A DNA stretch of 64,000 nt from Hexactinellida sp. DTS-2022 (GCA_028753945.1 JAPNXP010000009.1:5332001-5396000), one strand, 5' to 3'. Shown: positions 20,906 to 34,765, numbered from the stretch's first letter. Numbers and translations are program-made. Notes: generated from the letters alone by a model not told the origin.

Positions 20906-23900
20906 TTTGTTTTTTTTTTTCTCCGTGTCGCCTCCCCAGGCTAAACCATAAGTGCTAGAGCTATGAGATTTTCAGGATAGGTGTCTGGTTGTTGATTAAT
21001 GTGCACTTCGTGGCCTGATTTTTCAATTTCGACTTGGAAAATCTTTTAACGGGACTTTTAGCTTTTTTTGTCCCACAAGAAAATAAATGCAATAACAAAA
21101 AATTTTTTTGAATCATTAGTATCAGAAAAGTATTATGCAACTGATAGCTCTTCACGATTTTTTTAATCCGTCCTCATTTTCCTGAGAATTAGGCTCAAAG
21201 TTGCCACAATTCACCCTTAACTTTCTAAAATCGTAAATTCATTAATATTCAATTATGCAATTATTTCGTGGTTTCGATGAATAACTACTATTTAATATTT
21301 ATGAATAATTCAATTAGATTCAGTGTTATTTCGATTCAAGTTATTGTTGATATTATAATCACAATAAAGAATTCTAGTATATATGAATAACTAATTTACA
21401 TTCAATAGCTATTACTATACAAATCTATTTCTGATATCATAGTTACAATAATTTATTCTATTTATATGAATAATTCAATTTGATTCATTAGTATATAAAT
21501 CGATTTCTAATACAATAGTTGTATTAAAGGTTTCTCCTATATGAAAATTCAATTTCACTCAACAGTTATTCAATTTCAGAACGATTTCTGATATTCAAAC
21601 AATGGATTAATGAGATGGGATATCTATTTGTATAAATATTTGTCTATTTGTGTGCTTGGTGCCCGAAATGTATTAGAGTGTAAGGGGGGGGGGGGGTTTA
21701 TAAAGCATTTACGTATAATGGAAATATAAACTTAATCCCATATGTCATTCAAAGTAAGCGAGTATGCTGATTTCAATTTTAAAACGATGACTGATATACA
21801 AACAATGGATTAATGAAATGGAATATCTATTAAATGACTATTCGTCTGTGTGCGTGTTTGGTGGTCGAATTGTATTAGAGTGATAGGGGGTTATAATAGG
21901 AATATAAACTAGATCCCTTTTGTCATTCTAAGTAAACAAGTATGCTGATTTCCAATTTTAAACAGTATATTAATATTCAATGGATTAAAGCAAATTAAAT
22001 TAAATTGGAAATTTGTTTACTTAACTCAACTCAACTCACATTGCTAAAATAATTAACTATTTATATCATTTATTATCTATACATAATGAATGAATGGCAT
22101 TAAACCCAAGATGGTTCAAGATAGAAATAATTTAAAAGCAACAATGGTTCCTTTGTCCCGTACAACTTGTTAAATGAGACTAAACACTATGAGGTGTTCA
22201 TGACATGGCGAAAAAAATCCAAAATTGCAGCTGTGCCACAAGCGTGTTCCTTTGGAGGCACTATCAATAAACCACCACCAAAATATAGTGCCACAAAAGG
22301 AACATGCGTCGGCACAGCTGCAATTTTGGATTTTTTTTTTTTTTCTCCGTGTCGCCTCCCCAGGCTAAACCATAAGTGCTAGAGCTCTGAGATTTTCAGA
22401 ATAGGTGTCTGGTTGTTGATTAATGTGCACTTCGTTGCCTGATTTTTCAATTTCGACTTGAGAAAATTTTTAACGGGACTTTTAGCTTTTTTTGTCCCAC
22501 AAGAAAATAAATGCAATAACAAGAAAAATTTTAAAATCATTAGTATTAGAAAAGTATTTTGCAACTGATAGCTCTTCACGATCTTTTTAATCCGTCCTCA
22601 TTTTCCTGAGAATTAGGCTCAAAGTTGCCACAATTCACCCTTAACTTTCTAAAATCGTAAATTCATTAATATTCAATTATGCAATTATTTCGTGGTTTCG
22701 ATGAATAACTACTATTTAATATTTATGAATAATTCAATTAGATTCAGTGTTATTTCGATTCAAGTTATTGTTGATATTATAATCATAATAAAGAATTCTA
22801 GTATATATGAATAATTAATTTACATTCAATAGCTATTACTATACAAATCTATTTCTGATATCATAGATAGTTACAATAAAGTATTATATTGTAAATGAAT
22901 AATTCAATTTGATTCAATAGCTGCTACTATATAAATCGATTTCTAATACATAGTTGTATTGAAGTTTTCTCCTATTTGAAAATTCAATTCCACTCAACAG
23001 TTATTCAATTTCAGAACGATTTCTGATATTCAAACAATGGATTAATGAGATGTAATATATATTTGTATAAATATTTGTCTATGTGTGTGCTTGGTGCCCG
23101 AAATGTATTAGAGTGTAAGGGGGTATAAAGCATTTATAGTGGAAATATAAACTTAATCCCATATGTCATTCAAAGTAAGCGAGTATGCTGATTTCAATTT
23201 TAAAGCGATGACTGATATACAAACAATGGATTAATGAAATGGAATATCTATTAAATGACTATTCGTCTGTGTGCGTGTTTGGTGCCCGAATTGTATTAGA
23301 GTGATAGGGGGGGTTATAAACGCATTTATAATGGGAATATAAACTCAATCCCTTTTGTCATTCTAAGTAAACAAGTATGCTGATTTCCAATTTTTAACAG
23401 TATATTAATATTCAATGGATTAAAGCAAATTAAATTAAATTGGGAATTTGTTTACTTATTAACTCAACTCACAGTGGATAACATTGCTAAAATAATTAAC
23501 TATTTATATCATTTATTTCTATACATAATGAATGAATGGCATTAAACGCAAAATGGTTTAAGATAAAAACAAAATTCCAATTTATCAATCAATCCTTTGT
23601 CCCGTAATAACAGGTGCCCGAATTGTATTAGAGTGTTAGGGGGGACTAAAACGCATTTATATTGGAAATATAAACTTAAACTCAAGATGGTTTTAGATAG
23701 AAAGAAGATGAAAATTTATCAAACGTTCCTTTGTCCCGTAACAAATTGATAAATGGGTGTAAACGCCATATGACGTTCATGACATGGCGAAAAAAATCCA
23801 AAATTGCAGCCTGTGTCAACAGCATGTTCCATTGGAGGCACTATCAATAGACCACCACCAAAATATAGTGCCACCAAAGGAACATGCGTCGGCACAGCTG

Positions 23901-25548
23901 CAATTTTGGATTTTTTTGTTTTCTCCGTGTCGCCTCCCCAGGCTAAACCATAAGTGCTAGAGCTCTGAGATTTTCAGAATAGGTGTCTGGTTGTTGATTA
24001 ATGTGCACTTCGTGGCCTGATTTTTCAATTTCGACTTGAGAAAATTTTTAACGGGACTTTTAGCTTTTTTTGTCCCACAAGAAAATAAATGCAATAACAA
24101 GAAATTTTTTAGAATCATTAGTATCAGAAAAGTATTTTGCAACTGATAGCTCTTCACGATCTTTTTAATCCGTCCTCATTTTCCTGAGAATTAGGCTCAA
24201 AGTTGCCACAATTCACCCTTAACTTTCTAAAATCGTAAATTCATTAATATTCAATTATGCAATTATTTCGTGGTTTCGATGAATATCTACTATTTAATAT
24301 TTATGAATAATTCAATTAGATTCAGTGTTATTTCGATTCAAGTTATTGTTGATATTATAATCACAATAAAGAATTCTAGTATATATGAATAACTAATTTA
24401 CATTCAATAGCTATTACTATACAAATCTATTTCTGATATCAAAGTTACAATAAGTTATTATATTGTAAATGAATAATTCAATTTGATTCAATAGCTGCTA
24501 CTATATAAATCGATTTCTAATACTAGTTGTATTGAAGTTTTCTCCTATATGAAAATTCATTTTCACTCAACAATTATTCAATTTCAGAACGATTTCTGAT
24601 ATTCAAACAATGGATTAATGAGATGGAATATCTATTTGTATAAATATTTTTCTATGTGTGTGCTTGGTGCCCGAAATTTATCAGAGTGTAAGGGGGGGTT
24701 TATAACGCATTTATAATGGAAATATAAACTTAATCCCATATGTCATTCAAAGTAAGCGAGTATGCTGATTTCAATTTTAAAAAGATGACTGATATACAAA
24801 CAATGGATTAATGAAATTGAATATCTATTAAATGAGTATTCGACTGTGTGCGTGTTTGGTGCCCGAATTGTATTAGAGTGATAGGGGGTTATAATGGGAA
24901 TATAAACTTAATCCCTTTTGTATTCGAAGTAAACAAGTATGCTGATTTCCAATTTTTAACAGTGTATTAATATTCAATGGATTAAAGCAAATTAAATTAA
25001 ATTGGGAATTTATTTACTTAACTCAACTCACAGTGGATAACATTGCTAAAATAATTAACTAAATAATATAATTTATTATCAATACATAATGAATCAATAG
25101 CATTAAACTCAAGATGGTTCTAGATAGAAATACACTTCAAATTCAACAATCGTTCCTTTGTCCCGTAACAACTTGTTAAATGAGTCTCAACACCATGAGG
25201 CGTTCATGACATGGTGAAAAAAAAATCCAAAATTGCAGCTGTGCGACAGAATGTTCCATTGGAGGCACTATCAATAGACCACCACCAAAATATAGTGCCA
25301 CCAAAGGAACATGCGTCGGCACAGCTGCAATTTTGGATTTTTTTTTTAGTCAGGATAGGAATTTAATATTACGTAATATGGAACTAAATTCAATCACTCG
25401 AGCGAATATTATTCGAATTCAATTCTGATTTCGGATTTATGTAGCTTATAGATATGGCTAAAACTGATATATGTTTGGATTTGCAGGGGACGTTATTAGT
25501 GAAGGTGTGGGTCGAGCCTTAACTACAAATGAAACATGTAAACATGTA

Positions 25549-25605
25549 CAGTAGACTCTCGTTAATTAATACGAACAAGGTTAAAGGGATATATCAGTTA
25601 AGTTT
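25549..25605. mobile_element. pogo/Tigger-like end, partial
   Basis: TA followed by CAGTAGACTCTCGTTAATTAATACG, the end motif of the dispersed family. No matching right end was found nearby. Confidence 0.4.
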
Positions 25606-25626
25606 TTAAATAGCTTATTCGAGTTT

Positions 25627-26117
25627 TTGGACAATTTTCCTGCAATCTCTCTTCCCTGCCAAATGAATAGGTTTGTTGGGAATCTGTTTTGTTTCCTGCC
25701 AATAGCGGCCAGCTCTCAGTTCCCATTCCACATACACGGTTACTTCTCTCTCAGCACAAACAGGCGGTCTATTAAATGGCCGCGATTCGATGAGCTCAGT
25801 GAGAGGCGATTTGGAACAGAGAATTTTCGCGGGCACTGGGATCAGTTTGCTACGCTGTTCTTATATACATAACTGTATCGAGATTCCGTTGCGAGGGAGG
25901 GAACGCTTTTAATTATGGGTTATGGTCTGCTTTGCATCATAGCAACGAGGGGGATCAATTGGAATCTGTAATACATAGAGGGGCATTAGAACTTCTCCAA
26001 GATACTAAGTTAGTTTGGAATCGAACTAACTCTACCTGGATTAAACTCGAAACAGGGTACTACTTACCCTCCACTACAATAGCACACAATAAACAAAATG
26101 AGAATGTATGCCTGTAA
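25627..26117 (+). pseudogene. Sacsin-like fragment (post-ATPase part)
   Basis: First frame 25627-25872 contains NLFCFLPIAASSQFPFHIHG followed by YFSLSTNRRSIKWP, the conserved FCFLPLP..hVhGyFaLs.nRR.lwwP block of sacsin repeats. A second frame, 25932-26117, contains ALELLQDTKLVWNRTNSTWI and ETGYYLP, fitting the segment further downstream. The two frames differ, so a frameshift or lost exon boundary lies between 25862 and 25931. Orientation is opposite to the sacsin pieces at 1155-17030. It overlaps in homology with the CLLPL segment near 1190, so it probably comes from another copy. Confidence 0.7.
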
Positions 26118-26717
26118 TAATTACTAGTATTAGATAATTATCTCGGTAAGAACAACAACAACAAAGAAAATCCAAAATTGCAGCCTGTGCCGAAGCATGT
26201 GTTCTTTGGTGGCACTATATTTTGTTGGTAGTTTATTGATAGTGCCTCCAAAGGAACATGATGTCGGCACAGGCTGCAATTTTGATATTTTTCGCCATGT
26301 CATCATCACTATGAAGGTGTTAAATTATTTCAGAGAGATGTTTCAAAAGGCAACGACCCTTAGTGAGGTGTAAGTTTCATTTTAGCTCACTTAATTTCAG
26401 AATTATTCAAGTTTTCAGTCAATGTAATAGGTGATGAGTTATCATTTTTTATGTGCGTGTTGGGTAATCACCCAAAACCAACCGACCCATTTGAATTATA
26501 TAATTCACAAAATTGTGAAAACACATTTTTTTTACGATGTCATCAACACCTCAAGGTGTCAAGACCCATTGGTAGAGGTGTTACGTGGCATAAGGATCAA
26601 TTGATAAATTGGAATTTTGTTTCTATCTCGTATAATCTCTGAGATTTATGATATTTAATTAAGAGATATCTTATATGTAGACCGTCTATTTTCTAGACCA
26701 GGTTTTCTTACATATAC

Positions 26718-26791
26718 ATTAGTATTACCCATAAAAAGCAGGGCAAGTGGTCTACAGACCACTTGCCCTGCTTTTTATGGGTAATACTAAT
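26718..26791. repeat. Perfect 74-bp palindrome
   Basis: Arms of 36 bp (..AAAAAGCAGGGCAAGTGGTCT) meet around a 2-bp centre AC at 26754-26755. It replaces the first half of a satellite hairpin. Confidence 0.92.
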
Positions 26792-29700
26792 TATTGATAG
26801 TGCCTCCAAAGGAACATGCTGGCGGCACAGGCTGCAATTTTGGATTTTTTTTCGCCATGTCATCATCACTATGAAGGTGTTAAATTATTTCAAAAAGGTG
26901 TTACAGAAGGCATCGACCCTTAGAGTGGTGGAAGTTTCCATTTAGTTCACTTCATTTTAGAGATATTCAAGTATGAGTAGAATATAATAGCTGATGACTC
27001 AGCATTTTTTTATCTGAGTGTTGGGTCATCACCCAACATCAACTAACCCATTTTAAATATCGAATTAACAAAATTGGAAAAACACATTTTTTGACGATGT
27101 CATCATCACCTCAAGGTGTCAAGACTGATTTGTAGAGGTGTTACGTGGCATAAGGATCAATTGATAAATTTGAAATTTGTTCTATCTTATTTGATTTCTG
27201 AGATTTATGATATTTAATTAATTAGTATAAATAATTATTGATATAATTTATAATTTAACACCAATTTCAATGTCAACTTAAATATATTAAGATTAGTTAT
27301 TTGTCATAAATAGTAATTATTGTTAATTTGGCACCATATTGCAATTTCGCACACTCGATAAGCCTAATAAACAAATTGGAAGCATCTATATATAAGTCAA
27401 AATACGGACTGAATTAATTATATAATTAATTACGTCAGTCTATTAATAGTGCAAGAGTATTCTTGCAGATGGAAATATAATCACATAATCTGTCGTTGTT
27501 ATGAAATATAAAATCTTAGTTTTCAATTGGAATATAAAAGCCTACTCGATCTCACAAGTTGAATCAATATAATAATCACAAGTTGAAACAATAGAATTAG
27601 ATTTAACACTTTCAATTGAACTGAAGTGTTAGTAAACAAAGGAAATTTGCAACTCCATTGTGGCACTAACGAAACCCAATTTAAAAATTCGTGCACTGTG
27701 AAAAGGTGTAGAATTTAATTCTCTATCGAATGCATATAAATTGAATATTCGGGTACTATTTATTGTTCGTGTTTAAATATTAAACAGGTGCAAAAATGTG
27801 TCCAAAAAAATGTAAGCAAAAATCCTGACCCCAGGTGCACATCTGTAACCCATGAGACACCCATCCTAAAAATTTGGGCTCTTAGTTGATAAAACTCTGT
27901 TCTGTGGAATGGCTACGGATAAAAAATAATAATAAAAAATCCAAAATTGCAGCTGTGCCATGCCGACGCATGTTCCTTTGGTGGCACTATATTTTGGTGG
28001 TGGTTTATTGATAGTGCCTCCAATGGGACATGCTGTCAGCACAGCTGCAATTTTGGATTTTTTTTCCGCCATGTCATCATCACTATGAAGGTGTTAAAAT
28101 ATATCAAAAGGTGTTACAGAAGACATCGACCCTTAGAGTGGCGGAAGTTTCCATTTAGTTCACTTCATTTTAGAGATATTCAAGTTTCGGTAGAATATAA
28201 TAGCTGATGACTCAGCATTTTTTATGTGAGTGTTGGGTCATCACCCAACTTCAACTAACCCATTTTAAATATCGAGTTAACAAAATTGTAAAGACAAATT
28301 TTTTATACGATGTCATCATCACCTCAAGGTGTCAATACCCATTTGTAGAGGTGTTACGTGGCATAAGGATCAATTGATAAATTGGAAGTTTGTTTCTATC
28401 TTAGTTGAATTCTGAGATTTATGATATTTAATTAATTAGTATAAATAATTATTAATATTATTTATAATATAACACCAATTTCAATGTCAACTTACAATTA
28501 TTAAGCTAAATTATTTTGTCATAAATAATTAATTAATTAATTTGGTAATCAAATTTCACTTCCGCACACTCGATAACCCCTAATAAACATATTGGAAGCA
28601 TCTATATAAGTCATATACTGACTGAATTATTTATAATTAATTACGTCAGTCTATTAACAGTGCAAGAATATTCTCGCAGAAATAAATATAATCACTTAAT
28701 CTCTCGTTGTTGTGGAATGTAAAATCTTAGGTTTCAATTAGAAAATAGAAGCCTACTCGATCTCACAAGTTGAATCAATATAATTATTACAAGTTGAAAC
28801 AATGGAATTAGATTTCACAGTTTTATTGAAATTGAAGTGTTGAGTAAACAAAGGAATTTCAACTCCCATTTATGGCAGAAATTAAACCAATTTTAACAAA
28901 TTTTCTTCTCCCATCAAACGCAGAATTTTAAGATGAATCCAAATATGAAATAAAATTTGGGGGTTTAGTAAAAGATTTTTTGAGTTATGGACCAGACAAA
29001 TTTTGAAAGGTGTTAAAGATGTGTCCAAAATTTGTTAATCAAAAATCGTAACCCCAGGTTGTCATCTGTAACCCATGAGACACTTGTGCTAAAAATTTGG
29101 GCTCTTAGTTGATAAACCTCTGTTCTGTGGAGTGGCTACGGATAAATAAATAAAATCCAAAATTGCAGCCTGTGCCGACGCATGTTCCTTTGGTGGCACT
29201 ATATTTTGGTGGTGGTTTATTGATAGTGCCTCCATAGGAACATGCTGTCGGCGCAGGCTGCAATTTTGGATTTTTTTTCCGCCATGTCATCATCACTATG
29301 AAGGTGTTAAATTATTTCAGTAAGGTGTTTCAGAAGGCAACGACCCTTAGAGTCGTGGAAGTTTCCATTTTGCTCACTTCGTTTCAAAGATATTCAAGTT
29401 TCAGTAGAATATAATAAGTGATGAGTCTGCATTTTTTATGTAAGTGTTGGGTCATCACCCAACACCAACTAACCCATTTTGAATGTCGAATTAAAAAAAT
29501 TGTAAAAATACATTTTTTTAACGATGTCATCATCACCTCAAGGTGTCAAGACCCACTTGTATAGGTGGTACCTGTCATAAGGACCAATTGATAAATTGAA
29601 AGTTTGTTTATATCTTGTATCATCTCTGAGATTAATGAAATTTAGCTAATTAGCATAAAAATTTAATTAATGTATTAATTATTTAACACCACTATTATAT

Positions 29701-30589
29701 ACAGCAAAATAAATTAAGTTCAATTATTTGCAATTATTATTAATTTAAATTGAATTTCACTATAATGTTTGAATTCCACGCACTCGATAAACCCAATAAT
29801 CCAATTGGAACCGTCTATAAGTTAAATACAAAAGGAATTAATTATAATTAATTACGTCAGTACATTAATTGTGCAAGAATATTCTCGCCGAAATAAATAT
29901 ATTCACTTAATCTGTCGTTGTTGTGGAATGTAAAATCTTAACGGTTCTATCATAAACCATCTTGAGTTTAAAGCCATTCATTCATTATGTATCGATAATA
30001 AATTATATTATTAGTTATTTATTTTAGCAATGTTATCCACGGTTAAGTTGAATTAAGTCAACAAATTCCTTATATTATAATATTTTATTTAATCCATTGT
30101 ATAGTAATACTAGAATTAAATAGAAGCCAGCTGGAATTTATAAGTTAAATCAATATAATTATCGCAAGTTGAATCACTAGAGTAGGATTTAACAAGTTAA
30201 ATCAATATAATTATTACAAGTTGAAACAATGGAATTAGATTTCACAGTTTTACTGAAATTGAAGTGTGAGTAAACAAAGAAATTTCAACCCCCATTTATG
30301 GCAGAAATTGACCCCTTTATTGAAAAATTTCTTCTCCCATCAGACGCAGAATTTTATGGCGAATCCAAAAGTTAAATAAAATTTGGGGGTTTAATAAAAC
30401 AATTTTTGAGTTATGGACCAGACAAATTTTGAAAGGTGTTAAAAATGTGTCCAAAATTTGCTAATAAAAAATCGTAACCCCAGGTGCACATCTGTAACCC
30501 ATGAGACACCCATCCTAAAAATTTGGGCTCTTAGTTGATAAAACTCTGTTCTGTGGAGTGGCTACGGATAAATAATAATAATAACTAAC

Positions 30590-30718
30590 CAAGGCACTGA
30601 GATTAGAACTGGGCCACTATACTATAGTATAGTCGGCACAGTAATAATAATAATAACTAACCAAAGCACTAAGACCAATACTGGGCCACTATACTAGTAT
30701 AGTCGGCACAGTAATAAT
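30590..30718. repeat. 60-bp palindromic subrepeat, two copies
   Basis: Inverse orientation to 20706-20905; one copy has lost four bases of the palindrome (actatactagtatagt). They sit immediately before a hairpin module, separated by (AAT)n. Confidence 0.85.
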
Positions 30719-32346
30719 AATAATCCAAAATTGCAGCCTGTGCCGACGCATGTTCCTTTGGTGGCACTATATTTTGTTGGTGGTTTATTGATAGTGCCTC
30801 CAATGGACCATGCTGTCGGACAGGCTGCAATTTTGGATTTTTTTTTCGCCATGTCATCATCACTATGAAGGTGTTAGATTATTTCAGAAAGGTGTTTCAG
30901 AAGGATACGACCCTTAGAGTGGTGGAAGTTGCCATTTAGCTCACTTCATTTGAGAGATATTCAAGTTTCAGTTGAATATAATAGTTGATGACTCAGCATA
31001 TTTTATGTGCGTGTTGGGTGATCACCCAACACCAACCAACCCATTCGAAATATAGAATTCACAAAATTGTAAAAACACATTTTTTGACGATGTCATCATC
31101 ACCTCAAGGTGTCAAGATCCACTTTTATAGGTGGTACGTGGCATAGGGATCAATTGATAAATTGAAAGTTTGTTTCTATCTTATATCATTTCTGAGTTTA
31201 ATGAAATTTAGCTAATTAGTATAAATATTTAATTAATCTATCAATAATATAACACCAATATTATGTACATCAAATTAAATTAAGTTCAATTATTTGCAAT
31301 AATTATTAATTTAAATTGAATTTCACTATAAAATTTGAATTCAGCGCACTCAATAACCCCCATAATCTAATTGGAACCGTCTCTATAAGTTAAATACAAA
31401 CTGAATTAATCATATTTAAATATGTCAGTGTATCCATTGTGCAAGAATATTCTCGGAGAAGTAAATATAATCACATAATCTGTCGTTGTTATGGGATGTA
31501 AAATCTTAGTTTTCAATTAGAAAATAGAAGCCTACTCGATCTCACAAGTTGAATCAATATAATAATAACGAGTTGAAACAATAGAATTAGATTTAACACT
31601 TTCAATTGAACTGAAGTGTTAGTAAACAAAGGAAACTTCCAACTCTATTGTGGCGCAAACTAAGTACAATTTGAAAATTCGTGCACTGTGAAAAGGTGTA
31701 GAATTTAATTCTCTATCGAATGCATATAAATTTAATTTAGGGTACTATTTATTGTTCCTGTTTCAATATTAAACAGGTGCAAAAATGTGTCCAAAAAAAT
31801 GTGATAAAAAATCGTGACCCCAGGTGCACATCTGTAACCCATGAGACACATATCCTGAAAATTTGGCCTCTTAGTTAATAATACTCTGTACTGTGGAGAG
31901 GATACGGAAGGATAATAATAATAATAAAATCCAAAATTGCAGCTGTGCCGACGCATGTTCCTTCGGTGGCACTATATTTTGTTGGTGGTTTATTGATAGT
32001 GCCTCCAAAGGAACATGCTGTCGGCACAGGCTGCAATTTTGGATTTTTTTTCGCCATGTCATCATCACTATGAAGGTGTCAAATTGTTTCAGAAAGGTGT
32101 TTCAAAAGGCAACGACCCTTAGTGAGTTGGAAGTCTCCATTTAGCTCACTTTATTTGAGAGATATTCAAGTTTTAGTAGAATATAATCTGTGATGCTCTC
32201 AGCATTTTTTAAGTGCGTGTTGGGTATTCACCCAACTCCAACCAACCCATGCGAATTATTTAATTCACAAAATTGTAAAAATACATTTTTTGACGATGTC
32301 ATCATCACCTTAAGGTGTCAAGATCCCCTTGTATAGGTGGTACGCA

Positions 32347-33482
32347 CAGTGGTTTAAATTGGGAGTTAGTAAAGAATTTGTATCCTGGTTGCAGATAGAC
32401 ATATGAAATGTATTAAATGCATATGGGTTATTGATAGCTGCGAATTGAATGGCATCATCAAAAATGATGTATTCACTCTTTTAAGTTTAGTTCTGGGCGA
32501 TTTGTTGTAAATCAATAAACACAAAATTTTTGGTTTGTTAACAATCTTTTAATACTCACCCACAGTTATTGTTAAAATATCTTGAACATGGGGAATATTT
32601 CGTAAAAGTCCGGCCCCCAAAGGATATAAGGATTTGTACACTCATGTAAAGGGGGTAGATGGTTATTGAATGTAATTATAATGTGTATTAGAACTCATAT
32701 AAACCCTAGATGACTTTTTCTAGCATAGCTGTCACTTGCGCATCACACTAAATAACCTCCGAATTGTGCAAAACTAACTTCCTTCAATATCAAAATCCCA
32801 ATATGAGTTCATAGTTCGCTGCTCTCATTGATGAAATTGTACTTAAGTGCTCAGTTGTTCTTAATATACAATATTTACATACATTTGGGTAACCAAATAA
32901 GATATACTACTGAATAGTAGCGAATAATTAGTTTTAGCATTTTCATAGCAACACAAAGTGACAATGGAATTCGCTAAAATATTTAAAGTTGCGCACTGTT
33001 TCGGGGCGTGTCAGTTAAAACTATGAATTTAGATATAGTTAAGGATATCTTGTATCAATATCTAATTGAAGTTTTGTGAAGTTTACTTTTATGGGCACTT
33101 TTGAGTTTTTATCAATTAAAATTTGATGCAAATCTAACAACAGATCTAGAATTTGATTTATCAAACGAAATATTGAAAATACATTAATGAAAACAGGTTA
33201 TTCGGTTTCAGCATACTTGAAATGTATAAACTAAACTTAATTTGTCGTAATGGATAGTTATAAAATGTTCTCGCTTGTATTTGAAGTGAAGCTAAATTTA
33301 GAATTATCTAGAACTACAATTTCAGCTAAAATGATCATGCATATTTGGAGTGCAATTGTATTGCTTCTAGGCACTCAATTGCTTAGAAATTTGAAATAAG
33401 CTTTATTCAAACAATAAGTAATCAATTGAATCGCTTAGAAACGAATTCTATTTTTTTCCTATTCTTTGGTTCTAAACCACTG
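32347..33482. mobile_element. hAT-like non-autonomous element in a satellite unit
   Basis: Ends CAGTGGTTTAAA and TCTAAACCACTG. The flanks share GGTACG (imperfect duplication), and other right-array units have the uninterrupted site (ggtggtacgtggcat near 31134). No ORF of note inside. Confidence 0.75.
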
Positions 33483-34261
33483 TGGTACGTGCCATAAGGA
33501 CCAATTGATAAATTTTAAGTTTGTTTCTATCTTATATCATTTCTGAGATTAATGAAATTTAGATATTTAGTATAAATATATAATTAATCTATTTATAATT
33601 TAACACCAATATTATGTACATCAAAATAAATTAAGTTCAATTATTTGCAATAATTATTAATCTAAATTGAATTTCACTATCATATTTGAATTCAGCGCAC
33701 TCGATAACCCCAATAATCTATTTGGAACCATCTCTATACGTTAAACACAGAGCGAATTAATTAGAATTAAATATGTCATGTATCCATTGTTCAAGAATAT
33801 TCTAAGCAGAAATAAATATAATCAAATAATCTGTCTTTGTTATGGAATGTAGAATCTTAGTTTTCAATTGGAAAATAGAAGCCTACTCGATCTCACAAGT
33901 TGAATCAATATAATAATCACAAGTTGAAACAATAGAATTAGATTTAACACTTTCAATTGAACTGAAGTGTTAGTAAACAAAGGAAACTTCCAACTCTATT
34001 GTGGCACAAACGAAATCCAATTTAAAAATTCGTGCACTGTGAAAAGGTGTAGAATTAAATTCTCTATCGAATGCATATAAATTTAATTTTCGGGTACTAT
34101 TTATTGTTCCTGTTTCAATATTAAACAGGAGTAAAATGTGTCCAAAAAACTGTAATAAAAAATCGTGACCCCAGGTGCACATCTGTACCCCATGAGACAC
34201 ATATTCTGAAAATTTTGGCTCTTAGTTAATAAAAATCTGTTCTGTGGAGAGGATACGGAAT

Positions 34262-34765
34262 GAAAACTAACCAAAGCACTGAGACCAATACTGGGCCACT
34301 ATACTATAGTATAGTCGGCACAGTAATAACTAACCAAAGCACTAAGACCAATACTGGGCCACTATACTATAGTATAGTCGGTACAGTAATAATATACCAA
34401 AGCACTAAGACCAATACTGGGCCACTATACTATAGTATAGTCGGCACAGTAATAACCAAAGCACTAAGACCAATACTGGGCCACTATACTATAGTATAGT
34501 CGGCACAGTAATAATAATAATATACCAAAGCACTAAGACCAATACTGGGCCACTATACTATAGTATAGTCGGCACAGTAATAATATTAAAGGCAGTAAGA
34601 TTAGAACTGGGCCACTATACTATAGTATAGTCGGCACAGTAATAACTAACCAAGGCAGTAAGATTAGAACTGGGCCACTATACTATAGTATAGTCGGCAC
34701 AGTAATAAAGGCAGTGATTTCAATACTGGGCCACTATACTATAGTATAGTCGGCACAGTAACAAA
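34262..34765. repeat. 60-bp palindromic subrepeat array, eight copies
   Basis: Each unit contains CAATACTGGGCCACTATACT then ATAGTATAGTCGGCACAG, with (TAA)n-type spacers of varying length. It closes the right array. An ORF reading NTGPLYYSIVGTV repeats is a by-product of unit lengths divisible by three. Confidence 0.92.

Larger units (their letters stand above)
17762..25348. repeat. Satellite domain, left array (units of about 1.4-1.6 kb)
   Basis: Direct repeats of a long unit. Recurrent landmarks are 'tttctcctatatgaaaattc' (17853, 21533, 22968, 24538), 'gtctgtgtgcgtgtttggt' (20211, 21846, 23266, 24845), a 130-bp hairpin (20576, 22211, 23790, 25216) and 'tctccgtgtcgcctcccc' (20920, 22344, 23923). 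Spacing between the last landmarks is 1424 and 1579 bp; the first full unit is lengthened by a TTAA-flanked insertion (18153-20194). Short ORFs such as those starting MKSYQL recur because the units recur. No coding function is seen. Confidence 0.85.
26160..34250. repeat. Satellite domain, right array (units of about 1.2 kb, opposite orientation)
   Basis: Repeated units run from the hairpin through 'cgccatgtcatcatcactat', 'gttgggtcatcacccaac', 'tcacctcaaggtgtcaag' and 'acccatgagacac' to a tail '..gctacggataaataata' just before the next hairpin. Spacing between hairpins 26850, 28067, 29277 and 32049/30845 is about 1.2 kb; the 29277-30845 unit is longer because 29940-30110 contains the inverse of left-array sequence. 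A 1.1-kb hAT-like element interrupts the last unit. No gene is supported; ORFs starting MMMTWRKK are hairpin translations. Confidence 0.85.

Noticed and set aside
1155-26117. A 24-kb inversion explaining sacsin pieces on both strands
   Set aside because: The order would fit, but the minus-strand piece near 1190 (CLLPL..) and the plus-strand piece near 25690 (FCFLPI..) seem to cover the same part of the protein, so two separate copies are more likely.
20559-32068. Recurrent 60-75-codon ORFs starting MFMTWRKK, MMMTWRKK or MKSYQL
   Set aside because: They recur because the satellite units recur; the frame in the hairpin differs between copies and ends in poly-T derived Phe.
34260-34499. 79-codon ORF with NTGPLYYSIVGTV repeats
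   Set aside because: It is the translation of the 60-bp palindromic subrepeat; the spacing happens to keep frame over some units and breaks elsewhere.
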